This document shows, in pieces, positions 26,958 to 37,018 of a stretch of 57,733 nt of DNA. The stretch is from Lachnospiraceae bacterium. Its GTDB lineage: Bacteria > Bacillota > Clostridia > Lachnospirales > Lachnospiraceae. A model generated the notes under the pieces. It was not told where the DNA came from. It worked only from the letters and a program-made list of their open reading frames with translations, and did not search any database. The position numbers were made by a program, and so were the translations under genes. Where the stretch lies: contig JALCKY010000009.1 of the NCBI GenBank assembly GCA_022647575.1, positions 1-57,733 of the forward strand, written 5' to 3'. The first letter of the stretch is position 1; each line of letters starts with the position of its first letter.

Positions 26958-29900
26958 TCCTGTTTAACCTCTACCATCTTATAGGCTTCCACGGTATCTT
27001 CTTCCTGGAAATCGTTGAAATCCTTGAAGACAAGACCGCATTCGAAGCCTTCCCTGACTTCCTTGGCATCGTCCTTGAATCTCTTCAGGGATGCCAGTTC
27101 GCCGTCATAAATCTTGTCGCCGTCATGGAAGACACGGACCTTGCAGCCGCGTTCGAAAATACCGTCCTTGACGTAGGAGCCGGCAATATTTCCGACGCCC
27201 GACGCCTTGAAGATCTGACGGATCTCCGCATGGCCGATGACCTGTTCCGCGTAGACTGCCGCACGCATGCCCTTGATGGCGCGCTCGACGTCTTCGATTG
27301 CCTGGTAAATGACGCTGTATAATTTGATTTCCACTTTCTGCTGTTCCGCAATCGTCTTGGCGGTCGCATCCGGCTTCACGTTGAAGCCGATGATGATCGC
27401 GTTCGAAGCCGCTGCCAGTTCGACATCGGATTCATTGATCGCGCCGACGCCGCCGTGGATGATCTTGACGATGATCTCATCGTTCGAAAGCTTCAGCAGG
27501 GACTGACGCACTGCCTCGACCGAGCCCTGTACGTCTGCCTTGATGACGATCGGCAGTTCCTTGAGGGAGCCAGCCTTGATCTGGTCATACAGATCATCCA
27601 GAGACATCTGATGTTTCGTCTCTTCCAACAGGTCTTTCTTTCCTTCCGTAACGAAGGTCGCCGCGAAGTCCTTGGCTTCCTTGTCTGTATCGAGTGCCAC
27701 CAGCACTTCGCCTGCTTCCGGTACGGAAGACAGACCGATGATCTCGATCGGCATTGACGGAGTTGCCTTGTGCAGATGCTTTCCTTTCTCATCCGTCATG
27801 GCACGGACCTTGCCCGAAGAAGAACCGCAGGCAATGAAGTCGCCCTGATGCAGCGTACCCTTCTGGATCAGAATGGTTGCCACCGGGCCTTTGCCTTTAT
27901 CCAGCTTCGCTTCCAGAACGATGCCTCTGGCCTTGCGGTTCGGATTGGCTTTGAGCTCGTCGACCTCGGCCGTGAGCAGGATCATTTCCAGAAGGTTGTC
28001 GAGGCCTTCATGCGTACGTGCGGAGACCGGACAGAAAATCGTCTGACCGCCCCAGTCCTCGGAAATCAGTCCGTATTCGGAAAGTTCCTGTTTGACTCTT
28101 TCAATATTGGCATTCGGCTTATCAATCTTGTTGACCGCAACGATGATGTCGACATTGGCGGCTTTGGCATGGTTGATGGCCTCAACGGTCTGGGGCATGA
28201 CGCCGTCATCCGCTGCGACGACCAGGACCGCGATATCCGTAGACTTCGCGCCTCTCATTCGCATGGCGGTAAATGCTTCATGTCCCGGCGTATCGAGGAA
28301 GGTGATCTTCTTCCCCTTGATGGTGACCATATAGGCACCGATGTGCTGCGTGATGCCGCCTGCTTCCTTTTCGGTAACATGCGTGTTCCGGATGGCATCC
28401 AGAAGGGAAGTCTTGCCGTGATCGACATGGCCCATGACGCAGACAACAGGCGGACGAGCCACCATTTCGTCGGTATTCTCCTCGCCTTCGGCAAGAAGCT
28501 CTCCGATGACGTCTTCTTTTTCTTCCGGTTCCGCAATGACGTTGAAGTCAAGCGCGATTTCGGCCGCCTTGTCGAATTCCACTTCGTGGTTCACGGTAAC
28601 CATTTCCCCTTTGAGGAAAAGCTCCTTCACGATTGCGGACGGCTGAATCTTCATCTTATCGGCAAGATCGCGGATCGTAATTCTTTCCGGAACCTTGATT
28701 TCGGTAACTGCCTCTTTCTTCTGTTCCTGTTCCTTCGGCTTCTGATTCTGAAGAGCCTTCGGAATGCGGCTGAACTGACGTCCCGCAGTCTGTCCGCTGC
28801 GGTTGCTGCCGCGTTTGCCGAGCTCTCTTCTGTCCTCATGGGCTTTTTCGTAATTCTTGCCCTTGTAATCCCTGGTTGTCTTGTGCGCCAGTGCGCCGTC
28901 GGAGTTTGCTGTTTCCGGAGCCTTTGCCTGTCCGTAAGGCGGACGGCTCTGACCCTGCCCGTAAGGCGGTCTGCTCTGACCCTGGCCGTAGGACGGTCTG
29001 CCCTGACCCTGGCCGTAGGACGGTCTGCCCTGGCCCTGGCCATAGGACGGTCTGCCCTGGCCCTGACCATAGGACGGTCTGCTCTGGCCCTGGCCGTAGG
29101 ACGGTCTGCCCTGACCCTGGCCGTAGGACGGTCTGCCCTGACCCTGGCCGTAGGACGGTCTGCCCTGACCCTGACCATAAGACGGTCTGCCCTGGCCCTG
29201 ACCGTAGGACGGTCTGCCCTGACCCTGGCCGTAGGAAGATCTTCCCTGTCCCTGAGGACGGTTCTGACTGTACGGTGTCCGCTGTCCCTGAGGACGCGAT
29301 GTCGGCGCCGGACGTACCGGTGCTGACGGATGCTGAACGGCAGGAGCCGGTGCTGATGCCTGAACAGGAGTCGTTGCTGCAGGTGCCGGTTTTTCAGCTG
29401 CCGGTGCAGAGGATGCCGCAGGTGATGCAGCAGGTGCCGTATGAACAGCCGGTGCCGTATGGCTTTCCGGTGCGGTATGCGTTTCCGGTACTGTATGGAC
29501 TGCCGGTGCCGTATGTTCCTGGACCGGTTTCTTTGCTTCTTCCGTGACCGGTGCTGCCTTTACAGGAGCCGGTGCACTTGCTTCCGCCGGTTTCCTTACT
29601 TCCGCTGCTTCCGGTTTCTTCACCGCTTCCGGCTTGACGGCCGGAGCTTCCGGAATCTTCGGAGCTGCCTGTGCAGCAGGTGCCGCCTTCGGCTCTTCCG
29701 GTGCTTTTCTCACCGGTTCTGCCGGCTTCGGTGCCGGAGCGGGCATCGGTTTCTGCGGCCTGTGCTGCTGCAGCTGGCCGCTGGCATTCTGGGAACGGAA
29801 GACTCGGATAATCGTCTTCTTTTTCTTTTCCGGCGATCCCGCTTCTTCGGCCTTCTTAACCGGAGCACTCTTCATTTCCTTCGGTGCCTCTTTCTCAGCA

Positions 29901-30076
29901 GGCTTGGACTGCTGCTTCGGTGCGCCGAATTTGGAACGAAGGAAATCTGCCTCGTCGTCCGGGACGCTGCTGACTGCCGTCTTTCCCTTGTACCCCTTTT
30001 CCGTGAGGTAGTCCAGGATATCCTTATTTTCCTTGCCCAGTTCTCTTGCTAACTCGTGAACCCTGATTTTAAGCAT
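26954..30076 (-). CDS. infB: Translation initiation factor IF-2 with long repeat-rich N-terminus
   Basis: A 1040-residue IF-2. The N-terminal IF2_N domain ([22 protein letters not shown]) is followed by a Pro/Ala-rich segment and a 12-copy nine-residue repeat at about residues 275-385. A second IF2_N-like domain ([22 protein letters not shown]) precedes the G domain (GHVDHGKTS near residue 547, [20 protein letters not shown]), and the C-terminal barrels complete the protein. It places fMet-tRNA on the 30S subunit. The coding frame is intact across the repeat. It is longer than usual because of the disordered region. Confidence 0.97.
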   Translation of the reverse strand: MLKIRVHELARELGKENKDILDYLTEKGYKGKTAVSSVPDDEADFLRSKFGAPKQQSKPAEKEAPKEMKSAPVKKAEEAGSPEKKKKTIIRVFRSQNASGQLQQHRPQKPMPAPAPKPAEPVRKAPEEPKAAPAAQAAPKIPEAPAVKPEAVKKPEAAEVRKPAEASAPAPVKAAPVTEEAKKPVQEHTAPAVHTVPETHTAPESHTAPAVHTAPAASPAASSAPAAEKPAPAATTPVQASAPAPAVQHPSAPVRPAPTSRPQGQRTPYSQNRPQGQGRSSYGQGQGRPSYGQGQGRPSYGQGQGRPSYGQGQGRPSYGQGQGRPSYGQGQSRPSYGQGQGRPSYGQGQGRPSYGQGQGRPSYGQGQSRPPYGQGQSRPPYGQAKAPETANSDGALAHKTTRDYKGKNYEKAHEDRRELGKRGSNRSGQTAGRQFSRIPKALQNQKPKEQEQKKEAVTEIKVPERITIRDLADKMKIQPSAIVKELFLKGEMVTVNHEVEFDKAAEIALDFNVIAEPEEKEDVIGELLAEGEENTDEMVARPPVVCVMGHVDHGKTSLLDAIRNTHVTEKEAGGITQHIGAYMVTIKGKKITFLDTPGHEAFTAMRMRGAKSTDIAVLVVAADDGVMPQTVEAINHAKAANVDIIVAVNKIDKPNANIERVKQELSEYGLISEDWGGQTIFCPVSARTHEGLDNLLEMILLTAEVDELKANPNRKARGIVLEAKLDKGKGPVATILIQKGTLHQGDFIACGSSSGKVRAMTDEKGKHLHKATPSMPIEIIGLSSVPEAGEVLVALDTDKEAKDFAATFVTEGKKDLLEETKHQMSLDDLYDQIKAGSLKELPIVIKADVQGSVEAVRQSLLKLSNDEIIVKIIHGGVGAINESDVELAAASNAIIIGFNVKPDATAKTIAEQQKVEIKLYSVIYQAIEDVERAIKGMRAAVYAEQVIGHAEIRQIFKASGVGNIAGSYVKDGIFERGCKVRVFHDGDKIYDGELASLKRFKDDAKEVREGFECGLVFKDFNDFQEEDTVEAYKMVEVKQD
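28929..29248 (-). repeat. Twelve 27-bp tandem repeats inside infB
   Basis: Each unit encodes GQGQ[GS]RP[SP]Y with small changes; the first copy is RSSY and the last two are SRPPY. The copies are nearly identical at DNA level, so the array expanded recently and copy number is likely to vary between strains. Confidence 0.95.
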
Positions 30077-30415
30077 TTACCTGTTTCCTCCGATGCTTCC
30101 CTTTGCTTCCCCGTTAATGTTCCGTACGATCAACTCCGCGAACCGATCATCGATGACCGCCAGCGAAGCCCGGAATTCTTTTCCGATTGCATGCCCGATG
30201 ACATCCTTCGTGTCCGGGAAATAAACCGGCACATTGTAATGGTCGCACAGATTCGTAAATTTCTTTTTCGTATTGTCCGATGAGTCGCTTGCGACAAAGA
30301 CAAGCTTTGCCTTTCCCGACCGGACAGCCTTCTCCGTCATCAATTCCCCGCTCATTACCCTGCCTGCCTTTTCCGCAAGCCCGAGAGAAGAAAGGTATTT
30401 AGGAACTCCCGCCAT
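30077..30415 (-). CDS. L7Ae-family RNA-binding protein (YlxQ)
   Basis: A 112-residue protein of the L7Ae/L30e/S12e fold: LGLAEKAGRVMSGELMTEKAVRSGKAKLVFVASDSSDNTKKKF style N-terminal half, followed by VPVYF and IGKEFRASLAVIDDRFA. YlxQ proteins bind kink-turn RNA and sit between ylxR and infB in Firmicutes, as here. The ATG overlaps the ylxR stop, and infB starts one base after its end. Function in the cell is not well defined. Confidence 0.9.
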   Translation of the reverse strand: MAGVPKYLSSLGLAEKAGRVMSGELMTEKAVRSGKAKLVFVASDSSDNTKKKFTNLCDHYNVPVYFPDTKDVIGHAIGKEFRASLAVIDDRFAELIVRNINGEAKGSIGGNR

Positions 30416-30677
30416 CTTCGAACCCCTTTCTTAAGGAATCCAAGAACTCCTCCGGCACCTCTGTCTTCAGGGCTCTCTGAAGGGCTCTGCTTTTGCAGGC
30501 CTTCTCCAGGCATTTCACATCCCTGCACAGATAAGCGCCGCGGCCGTTCTTCTTTCCGCCCGGGTCGAGTTCAATCCCGCCCTCCGGTGTCCGGATGATT
30601 CGGACCAGTTCCTTTTTATTTTTCATCGTCCTGCAGCCGATGCACATTCTTTCCGGCTGCTTTTTGATTTCTTCCAA
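30399..30677 (-). CDS. YlxR-family protein (DUF448)
   Basis: A 92-residue YlxR with the signature PERMCIGCRTMKNKKELVRI and the GRGAYLCRDVKCLEKACK motif. YlxR is encoded next to nusA in many bacteria and has been reported as a nucleoid-associated or RNase P-binding protein. It lies 11 bases after nusA and overlaps ylxQ. Confidence 0.92.
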   Translation of the reverse strand: MEEIKKQPERMCIGCRTMKNKKELVRIIRTPEGGIELDPGGKKNGRGAYLCRDVKCLEKACKSRALQRALKTEVPEEFLDSLRKGFEDGGSS

Positions 30678-30688
30678 ATGCAGCTCCT

Positions 30689-31957
30689 TTACTCCGCCGG
30701 ATGATCTTCTTCCGCCGCTCCCTCAGCAGGCGTTCCTTCAGCCGGTGTCTCATCAGCCGGTGCTCCGTCAGCAGATGCTGCATCCGCTGCTTCACCGGAC
30801 AGATTTCCTTCTTCGCCGAATCCTTCTTCCGCAAATCCCTCTTCCCCGTTTTCATCGAGGCTTCCGTAGAATTCGCCGTTTTCATCGAAGTCTTCCGCGA
30901 ACATATCATCGAATTCGCCGGACTCACGTGCCTGCGTCTCCGATTTGATATCGATCTTATAGCCGGTCAGTCTGGCAGCCAGGCGGGCATTCTGCCCTTC
31001 CTTGCCGATGGCCAGGGAAAGCTGGTAATCCGGGACGACGACCGTTGCCGCTCTCTCGTCCGGATCCGCGCCGACGGAAATGACCTTCGCCGGGCTCAGT
31101 GCATTTTCAATCAGGACAGCCGGATTCTCATCCCACTGGATAATGTCGATTTTCTCGCCGCACAGTTCATTGACGACCGCATTGACACGGCTGCCGTTCA
31201 TGCCGACGCAGGCGCCGACCGGATCGACATCCGGGTTGTTGGACCAGACGGACATCTTTGTACGGGAACCCGCTTCGCGGGAAATGTTCTTGATCTCGAC
31301 CGTGCCGTCGCGGACTTCCGTCACTTCCTCTTCAAAGAGGCAGCGCACCAGTTCCGGATGCGTACGGGAAACCAGGATCTTCGGTCCCTTGGTCGTATTG
31401 CGGACATCGAGCACATAGACGCGGACGCGGTCATGCGGACGGAACGTTTCCGTCTTGACCTGTTCATTTTCATTCAGGAGGGCATCCGCCTTGCCGAGGT
31501 TGATGATGTAGCTCTTGCCCTGCATCCTCTGAACCGTGCCGGCTACGACGCCGCGGACTTTCTCACTGTACTGGTTGAAGACCGCATTGCGCTCCTCTTC
31601 ACGGATTTTCTGAAGAATGACGTTCTTTGCGTTCTGCGTTGCGATTCGTCCGAAAGACTTTGAGTTGATATCCTTCGTGATGATGTCGCCGACTTTTGCA
31701 TCCGGTTCGATTTTCTTAGCATCCGCAACCGTGATCTGCATGTTCGGATCCATGACATCGTCCACGACCTCCATCTCGGCCGTCACCGTGTACTCACAGG
31801 TATCCGGGTCGATGGAAACATTGATATTGTCGTTTTTTCCGAAGTTCGTCTTGCACGCCTGAAGAAGAGACTGCTCGATGGCGCTTAAAAGCGTCTGCTT
31901 CGGAATCCCTTTTTCCTCTTCCAGCATCTTGATTGCCGCTACCAGCTCGCTGTTCAT
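30689..31957 (-). CDS. nusA: Transcription factor NusA
   Basis: A 422-residue NusA with the N-terminal RNA-polymerase-binding domain, an S1 domain (VRGVVAGTVQRMQGKSYIINLG) and two KH domains (DPVGACVGMNGSRVNAVVNELCGEKIDII and LSLAIGKEGQNARLAARLTGYKIDI). It controls pausing, termination and antitermination. The C-terminal tail of about 75 residues is acidic and low in complexity (rich in Glu, Gly, Ala and Pro), a common clostridial extension. It follows rimP by 21 bases. Confidence 0.97.
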   Translation of the reverse strand: MNSELVAAIKMLEEEKGIPKQTLLSAIEQSLLQACKTNFGKNDNINVSIDPDTCEYTVTAEMEVVDDVMDPNMQITVADAKKIEPDAKVGDIITKDINSKSFGRIATQNAKNVILQKIREEERNAVFNQYSEKVRGVVAGTVQRMQGKSYIINLGKADALLNENEQVKTETFRPHDRVRVYVLDVRNTTKGPKILVSRTHPELVRCLFEEEVTEVRDGTVEIKNISREAGSRTKMSVWSNNPDVDPVGACVGMNGSRVNAVVNELCGEKIDIIQWDENPAVLIENALSPAKVISVGADPDERAATVVVPDYQLSLAIGKEGQNARLAARLTGYKIDIKSETQARESGEFDDMFAEDFDENGEFYGSLDENGEEGFAEEGFGEEGNLSGEAADAASADGAPADETPAEGTPAEGAAEEDHPAE

Positions 31958-31978
31958 TTTTTGTTGATTCCTCCTGCT

Positions 31979-32443
31979 CTAAAATTCAAATGTCAGACGG
32001 ATAAGCGAAGTATCCGCCCGCGGGATCGTGATCTCCCCGTCATTCGTTACAATGGTGATCGATTCTTCACTGAAAGCCGTAAGCTTTCCCGTAAATTCTT
32101 TTTTCTTACCGACCGCTTTATAGGTCCGCACTTCAATATCTTTTCCCATCGCGAATTCAAAATCGTGCGGCCGCTTCAGCACCCGTCCGAGTCCCGGCGA
32201 ACTGACTTCCATCACATAAGGCTCACCGATGAAATCATCGCTGTCCAGGACGGGGTCGACTGCATGACTCATTTCCTCGCAGTCGTCAATCGTGATGCCG
32301 CCCTCCTTGTCAATGTAGAGCCTGAGCACGTTTCCTCCGCTCTCCTTGAGGTACTCGGCATCGACCAGGACGTATCCCTTCTCTGCGGCAATCGGCCGGA
32401 TGACATTCCAGGCCCGGTCTTCAATTTTCTCTTTCTTTGTCAA
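31979..32443 (-). CDS. rimP: Ribosome maturation factor RimP
   Basis: A 154-residue RimP with the two-domain pattern: GYVLVDAEYLKESGGNVLRLYIDKEGGITIDD-type N-terminal half and YVMEVSSPGLGRVLKRPHDF, followed by an SH3-like C-terminus. It helps 30S assembly. The start is TTG at 32443, with AAGGAG six bases upstream; no ATG is available. It is the first gene of the nusA-infB operon, behind a promoter and a hairpin in the leader. Confidence 0.93.
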   Translation of the reverse strand: MTKKEKIEDRAWNVIRPIAAEKGYVLVDAEYLKESGGNVLRLYIDKEGGITIDDCEEMSHAVDPVLDSDDFIGEPYVMEVSSPGLGRVLKRPHDFEFAMGKDIEVRTYKAVGKKKEFTGKLTAFSEESITIVTNDGEITIPRADTSLIRLTFEF

Positions 32444-32462
32444 AGGGATCTCCTTCGCGAAA

Positions 32463-32491
32463 TGAGAGCGGACCTCTGCGGCCCGCTCTCA
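32463..32491 (-). promoter_or_regulatory. Hairpin in the rimP-nusA leader
   Basis: TGAGAGCGG and CCGCTCTCA form a 9-bp stem just upstream of the rimP ribosome site on the minus strand. No U-tract follows, so an attenuator or stability role is more likely than termination. Confidence 0.5.
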
Positions 32492-32516
32492 CTGATGTCA
32501 TTCTTTATGCTCTGAC

Positions 32517-32545
32517 AGCATACCACAGCTTTTGGGAAAACGCAA
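32517..32545 (-). promoter_or_regulatory. Promoter of the rimP-nusA-infB operon
   Basis: On the minus strand TTGCGT (32540-32545) and TATGCT (32517-32522) are 17 bases apart, just upstream of the leader hairpin. Confidence 0.65.
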
Positions 32546-32568
32546 GCGGATTCTTCGAGGATTCCGGT

Positions 32569-32634
32569 GGAACCACGGGGACGGGGGTGGTGGTCCCTGC
32601 AGTTCGGGACCACCACCCCCGTCCCCGTGGTTCC
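32569..32634. repeat. 29-bp perfect inverted repeat (REP-like)
   Basis: Arms 32569-32597 and 32606-32634 are perfect complements around an 8-base loop. The arm is GC-rich and contains GGAACCACGGGGACGG. Its GGGGACGG core recalls REP-like palindromes linked to IS200-type (RAYT) transposases in Firmicutes. It lies between the parC end and the rimP promoter. No U-tract follows on the minus strand; TTTTTT follows on the plus strand. Confidence 0.8.
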
Positions 32635-32646
32635 CGCTGCTCTTTT

Positions 32647-34905
32647 TTATCTCGCCTTGCTTCCCTTCCCGCCGCGCTTTGCCAGCTTCAGGCGGTTGAG
32701 CGTGAGATGCTTGTCCTTGAATTCGATCGCAAAATCCTTGCCGTTCTGCAGAAGATAGCCGTGTTCAACGAAGTCGCTGCCGCCAAGCTTCATGCCGCGC
32801 ACGCCCTTCGCCGTCTTCTTGAGGTCCGGCGCCTCGGATACCGGGAACCGCAGGAAATAATCCTCGTGCGTCTGCAGCACGACGTATTCGGAGTCGTCGC
32901 AGATGCCCGTCAGGATCACGGCATCGCCCTCGTCGAGCTTCGAAGCCATGATTGTGCGGTTCGTCGAATCGAATTCCGCACCGTTAACCTTCTTAATCAT
33001 ACCCGTCTTCGTCGCAAAGAAAAGACTCGAGGCCTTCACCAGGGACAGCGGCGAAATCAGCACGATCTCTTCCGTGGCATTCGAGAAATTGCTGACGTTG
33101 TCGATCGGCACGCCCTTGTCCCTCAGCCTTCCGGACGGCAGGTCGGCGACCTTGACCGTGTGCAGCTTGCCCTTGTCCGTGAAGATGCACAGCCTGTCGG
33201 TATTCATCAGCCGGAAAATGTACCGGTAGTCCGCATCCGCCGCATCTTTATTCTTCTCATACGTGTTCGTATCCAGAAGCTTCGCGTATCCGAATCGATC
33301 CATCACGAAGACGACTTCCTCTTCCACGATCTTCGGCTCTTCCACCACGGCTTCTTCCTGGTTCTCGATGAGCGTCCGGCGCGGTCTTCCGAATTCCTTC
33401 TTGATCGCATCGAGGTCTTCGATGATCACCTTAGCCATCGATTCGTAATTATTGAGGATATCCTCATAGCGTGTGATGTTCTTCAGCGTTTCCTCGTGCT
33501 CGGCAATGAGGGCTTCGACCTCCAGGCCGATGAGCTTTGCCAGCCTCATTTCCAGGATGGCGGTCGCCTGCCTCTCGGTGAAGCGGAGCTTGGCGGCTTC
33601 CTTTTTGCTTTCCTCGGACTTGAAGCGGATGTCCTTGGTAATGCCCCGGATCAGGCAGTCGCGTGCCATCTGCTGGTCTTTCGATCCGCGGAGGATCTCG
33701 ATGATCAGGTCGATGACGTCGCAGGCCTTGATGAGGCCTTCCTGGATTTCCTTCTTTTCCTTTTCCTTGCCGAGCAGGTTCTCGTACTTGCGGTTCTCGA
33801 TCTCCAGCTGGAAATCGAAATGCGCCTCGATGATCTGCTTGAGGCTCATCGTCTCCGGCCGTCCGTTCGAGACGACCAGCATGTTCACGCCGAACGTATC
33901 TTCCAGCTTTGTCTTCTTATAAAGAAGATTCTTCAGCTTCTCCGGGTCCGCGCCCTTGCGCAGTTCCAGCACGATGCGGATGCCTTCCTTGGAAGACTGG
34001 TTGGAAATGTCGACGATGTCCGAAGTCACATGTCCTTCGACCAGCGCCGCCACATCGCTCATGAATTTGGCGATGCCCGCACCGATCATCGTGTACGGAA
34101 TCTCGGTGATGACGAGCGACTGCTTCCCGCCCTTTTCCCTTTTCCACCTCGACCTTGCCGCGCACGCGCAGCTTGCCGGGTACCGGTCTCATAGATTTCC
34201 TTCAGGTCGTCCGCGTTGGCGATGATGCCGCCGGTCGGAAAGTCCGGTCCGGAAATGTAATGCATCAGTCCCTTGACCGTGCAGTTGTTGTTTTTGATGT
34301 ACGCCTTGACGGCGTCGATGACTTCCGAAAGATTGTGAGGCGGGATTGAAGTCGCCATGCCGACCGCGATGCCGTCTGCGCCATTTACCAGAATATTGGG
34401 AATGCGGACCGGGAGCACCGTCGGCTCCTTCTCCGTCTCATCGAAATTCGGCATGAAGTCGACGACGTCCTTGTCGAGATCCGCCAGGAAAACTTCCTGC
34501 GTGATCTTCGCCAGACGCGCTTCCGTGTAACGCATGGCAGCGGCGCCGTCCCCTTCGATCGAGCCGAAGTTGCCGTGGCCGTCCACCAGGATCTGCCCCT
34601 TCTTGAAGTCCTGCGCCATCACGACGAGCGAGTCGTAAATGGAGCTGTCTCCGTGCGGGTGGAACTTGCCCATCGTGTCGCCGACGATACGGGCACTCTT
34701 GCGGTACGGGCGGTCCCAGCGGATGCCGAGCTGCTGCATGTCATAGAGTACGCGGCGCTGAACCGGCTTGAGTCCGTCGCGCACGTCGGGCAGTGCACGG
34801 GGAAATGATGACGCTCATCGCGTAATCAATGTAATTTTTCTGCATGATGTCGGAATAATCCGTCCGGATAATATGATCTTCCGGCGTTTCAGTCTTTGCT
34901 GCCAT
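32647..34905 (-). pseudogene. parC: Type IIA topoisomerase subunit A (ParC/GyrA), three frameshifts
   Basis: About 752 residues when joined. It has [31 protein letters not shown] (quinolone-determining region) and the active-site Tyr in AMRYTEARL, then a coiled coil and a C-terminal beta-pinwheel without a visible GyrA box, which favours ParC. Single extra bases break it at G4 34799-34802 (VIIS then RALPDVRDG), near 34178 (ETGT then GKLRVRGK) and near 34129 (KG then [13 protein letters not shown]). Start at 34905 has GGAGGGGTT. It follows parE and should act with it in chromosome decatenation. The repeated shifts in one essential gene point to sequence errors. Confidence 0.85.
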
Positions 34906-34926
34906 AACCCCTCCGAATTTTTAATG

Positions 34927-36853
34927 TCAGACGTCGAGCTCCGCGTCCTGCGCGTGGTCGTAAATGAAATCCTTGCGCGGCGGAACGTCCGTCCCCATCA
35001 GGATCTCCGTGACGTCCGAAGAAAGACGCGCATCTCCGATCTCAATGCGGCGCAGCCGCCGGGTTGCCGGATCGAGCGTTGTCTCCCCAGAGCTGCTGCG
35101 GATCCATTTCCCCGAGGCCCTTGTATCTCTGAAGCGTGAATTTCTCACCCTTGTGCGTTTTGCGGTAGCGGTCCAGCGCCTTGTCGTCGTAGAGATATTC
35201 TCCCGCACCCTTGGGCGGTTCCACCTTGTAAAGAGGCGGCATCGCGATGTAGACGTGACCTTCATTGATGAGGTCCGGCATGTAGCGGTAAAAAAGCGTC
35301 AGGAGCAGCGTGGCCGATATGCGCGCCGTCGACATCGGCATCAGCCATGATGATGATCTTGTCGTAGCGCAGCTTCGTGATGTCGAAGTCATTTCCGTAG
35401 CCTTCCGAGAAGCCGCAGCCGAAACTGTTGATCATCGTCTTGATCTCGGCATTGGCCAGGACCTTGTCGATGCTGGCCTTCTCGACATTCAGAATCTTGC
35501 CGCGGATCGGCAGGATGGCCTGGTAATTGCGGTCGCGGGCCGTCTTGGCAGAGCCGCCGGCGGAATCTCCCTCGACGATGAAAATCTCGCATCTGGACGG
35601 ATCGCGGCTCTCGCAGTTCGCGAGCTTTCCGTTGCTGTCAAATGAAAACTTCTGTTTCGTCAGGAGATTGGTTTTCGCCTTCTCCTCCGACTTGCGGATC
35701 TTCGCCGACTTCTCGGCGCAGCCGAGGACTGCCTTCAGCGTCTCGAGGTTCCGGTCGAAATAATGCGGTGCCGCTTCGCCGTGATCTTCGCGACGACGCG
35801 TGCCGCGTCCGGATTGTCGAGCTTCGTCTTCGTCTGCCCTTCGAAACGGGGATCCGGATGCTTGATGGAAAGGACTGCCGTCATGCCGTTGCGGATGTCG
35901 GCGCCCGTAAAATTCATGTCCTTGTCTTTAAGAATCCCCAGCTCGCGGGCGTAGTTGTTCATGACCGTCGTAAAGGCCGTCTTGAAACCCGTCAGATGCG
36001 TGCCGCCGTCCGCGTTGAAAATGTTGTTGCAGTAGCCCAGCACATTTTCATGGAACTCATTGACATACTGGAAAGCGACGTCGACGGTGATGCCCTCGTC
36101 TTCTCCGTGGAGAACCACGATGTCCGTCAGCGCTTCCGAGTTCTTGTCCATTTCCTTCACGAAACCCGCGATGCCGTCCGGCTCGTGGTAGAGAATCTCG
36201 ATCGGTTCGTCCTGCCGCAGGTCGCGGAAAACAATCTTCAGTTCCGGATTGAGATACGCTGTCTCATGCAGTCGCGACTTGACCTCCGTCGAGGAGAAAC
36301 GAGTGACCTCAAAAATCTCCGGATCCGGCAGGAAGTTCACGCACGTCCCGGTCTCCTTCGTCTTTCCGATTACCGGCAGGAGTCCGTCCACCAGCTTCAT
36401 GTCAGGCTTGCCCTGCTTATAATGATCGTGCCAAATGGCCCCGTCTCGCTTCACCTTGACGTCCATATAGGTGGACAGCGCATTGACGACCGAAGATCCG
36501 ACGCCATGCAGGCCGCCCGAAGTCTTATAGGCATTGTTGTCGAATTTGCCGCCCGCGTGCAGCGTCGAATAGACGAGACGCTCCGCCGGCATTCCCTTCT
36601 TGTGCATGCCGACCGGAACGCCGCGGCCGTTGTCGGTCACGGTGCAGGAACCATCCTTTTCCAGGACGACCTCGATATCCGTGCAGTAACCCGCCAGATG
36701 CTCGTCAACCGAATTGTCGACGATTTCATAGATCAGATGATTCAGGCCCTTCCGCGAAGTCGAGCCGATATACATTCCCGGCCTGCGCCTGACAGCCTCC
36801 AGCCCTTCCAGCACGGAAATGCTGTTCTCATCATATTTCTGAGCTTTTGCCAT
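34927..36853 (-). pseudogene. parE: Type IIA topoisomerase subunit B (ParE/GyrB), three frameshifts
   Basis: About 642 residues when joined. The GHKL ATPase part has RPGMYIGSTSRKGLNHLIYE, DNGRGVPVGMH and YKTSGGLHGVGSSVVNAL; the TOPRIM part has [10 protein letters not shown] and [11 protein letters not shown]; the C-terminal part has [18 protein letters not shown]. Frames change near 35773 (one base missing after ITAK), near 35314 (one extra base after DGAHI) and at C4 35085-35088 (one extra base after QQLW). It pairs with the following parC. The promoter overlaps a LexA-like site. ParE rather than GyrB is favoured by the pairing and the partner's C-terminus. Confidence 0.85.
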
Positions 36854-36928
36854 AAAAAATAACCCCTCTCCCTTAACAAAAAATGAGTCCGGACACAGAG
36901 AAACCCCGTCTGCGTTCCGACGAGGTTC

Positions 36929-36957
36929 ATTTTACCATAGCGAACATTTGTTTTCAA
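36929..36957 (-). promoter_or_regulatory. Promoter of parE-parC
   Basis: On the minus strand TTGAAA (36952-36957) and TAAAAT (36929-36934) are 17 bases apart. Confidence 0.65.
36941..36954. promoter_or_regulatory. LexA-like site in the parE promoter spacer
   Basis: CGAACATTTGTTTT shares its first 12 bases with the recA operator in this window (CGAACATTTGTT) and lies between the -10 and -35 elements. The right arm is imperfect, so binding is plausible but not certain. Confidence 0.45.
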
Positions 36958-37018
36958 CGGAAAAAGTACCACATGTGGGGCACAGTCCGGATTTGATGCG
37001 CAAAATAACGGTTTTCCC

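Noticed and set aside
28929-29248. Possible CRISPR array
   Set aside because: The 27-bp units follow each other without spacers and lie in frame inside infB.
27770-29326. Long plus-strand frame over infB with a repeated VGRSALTLA pattern
   Set aside because: It is the reverse reading of the IF-2 nine-residue repeat, not a separate repeat protein.
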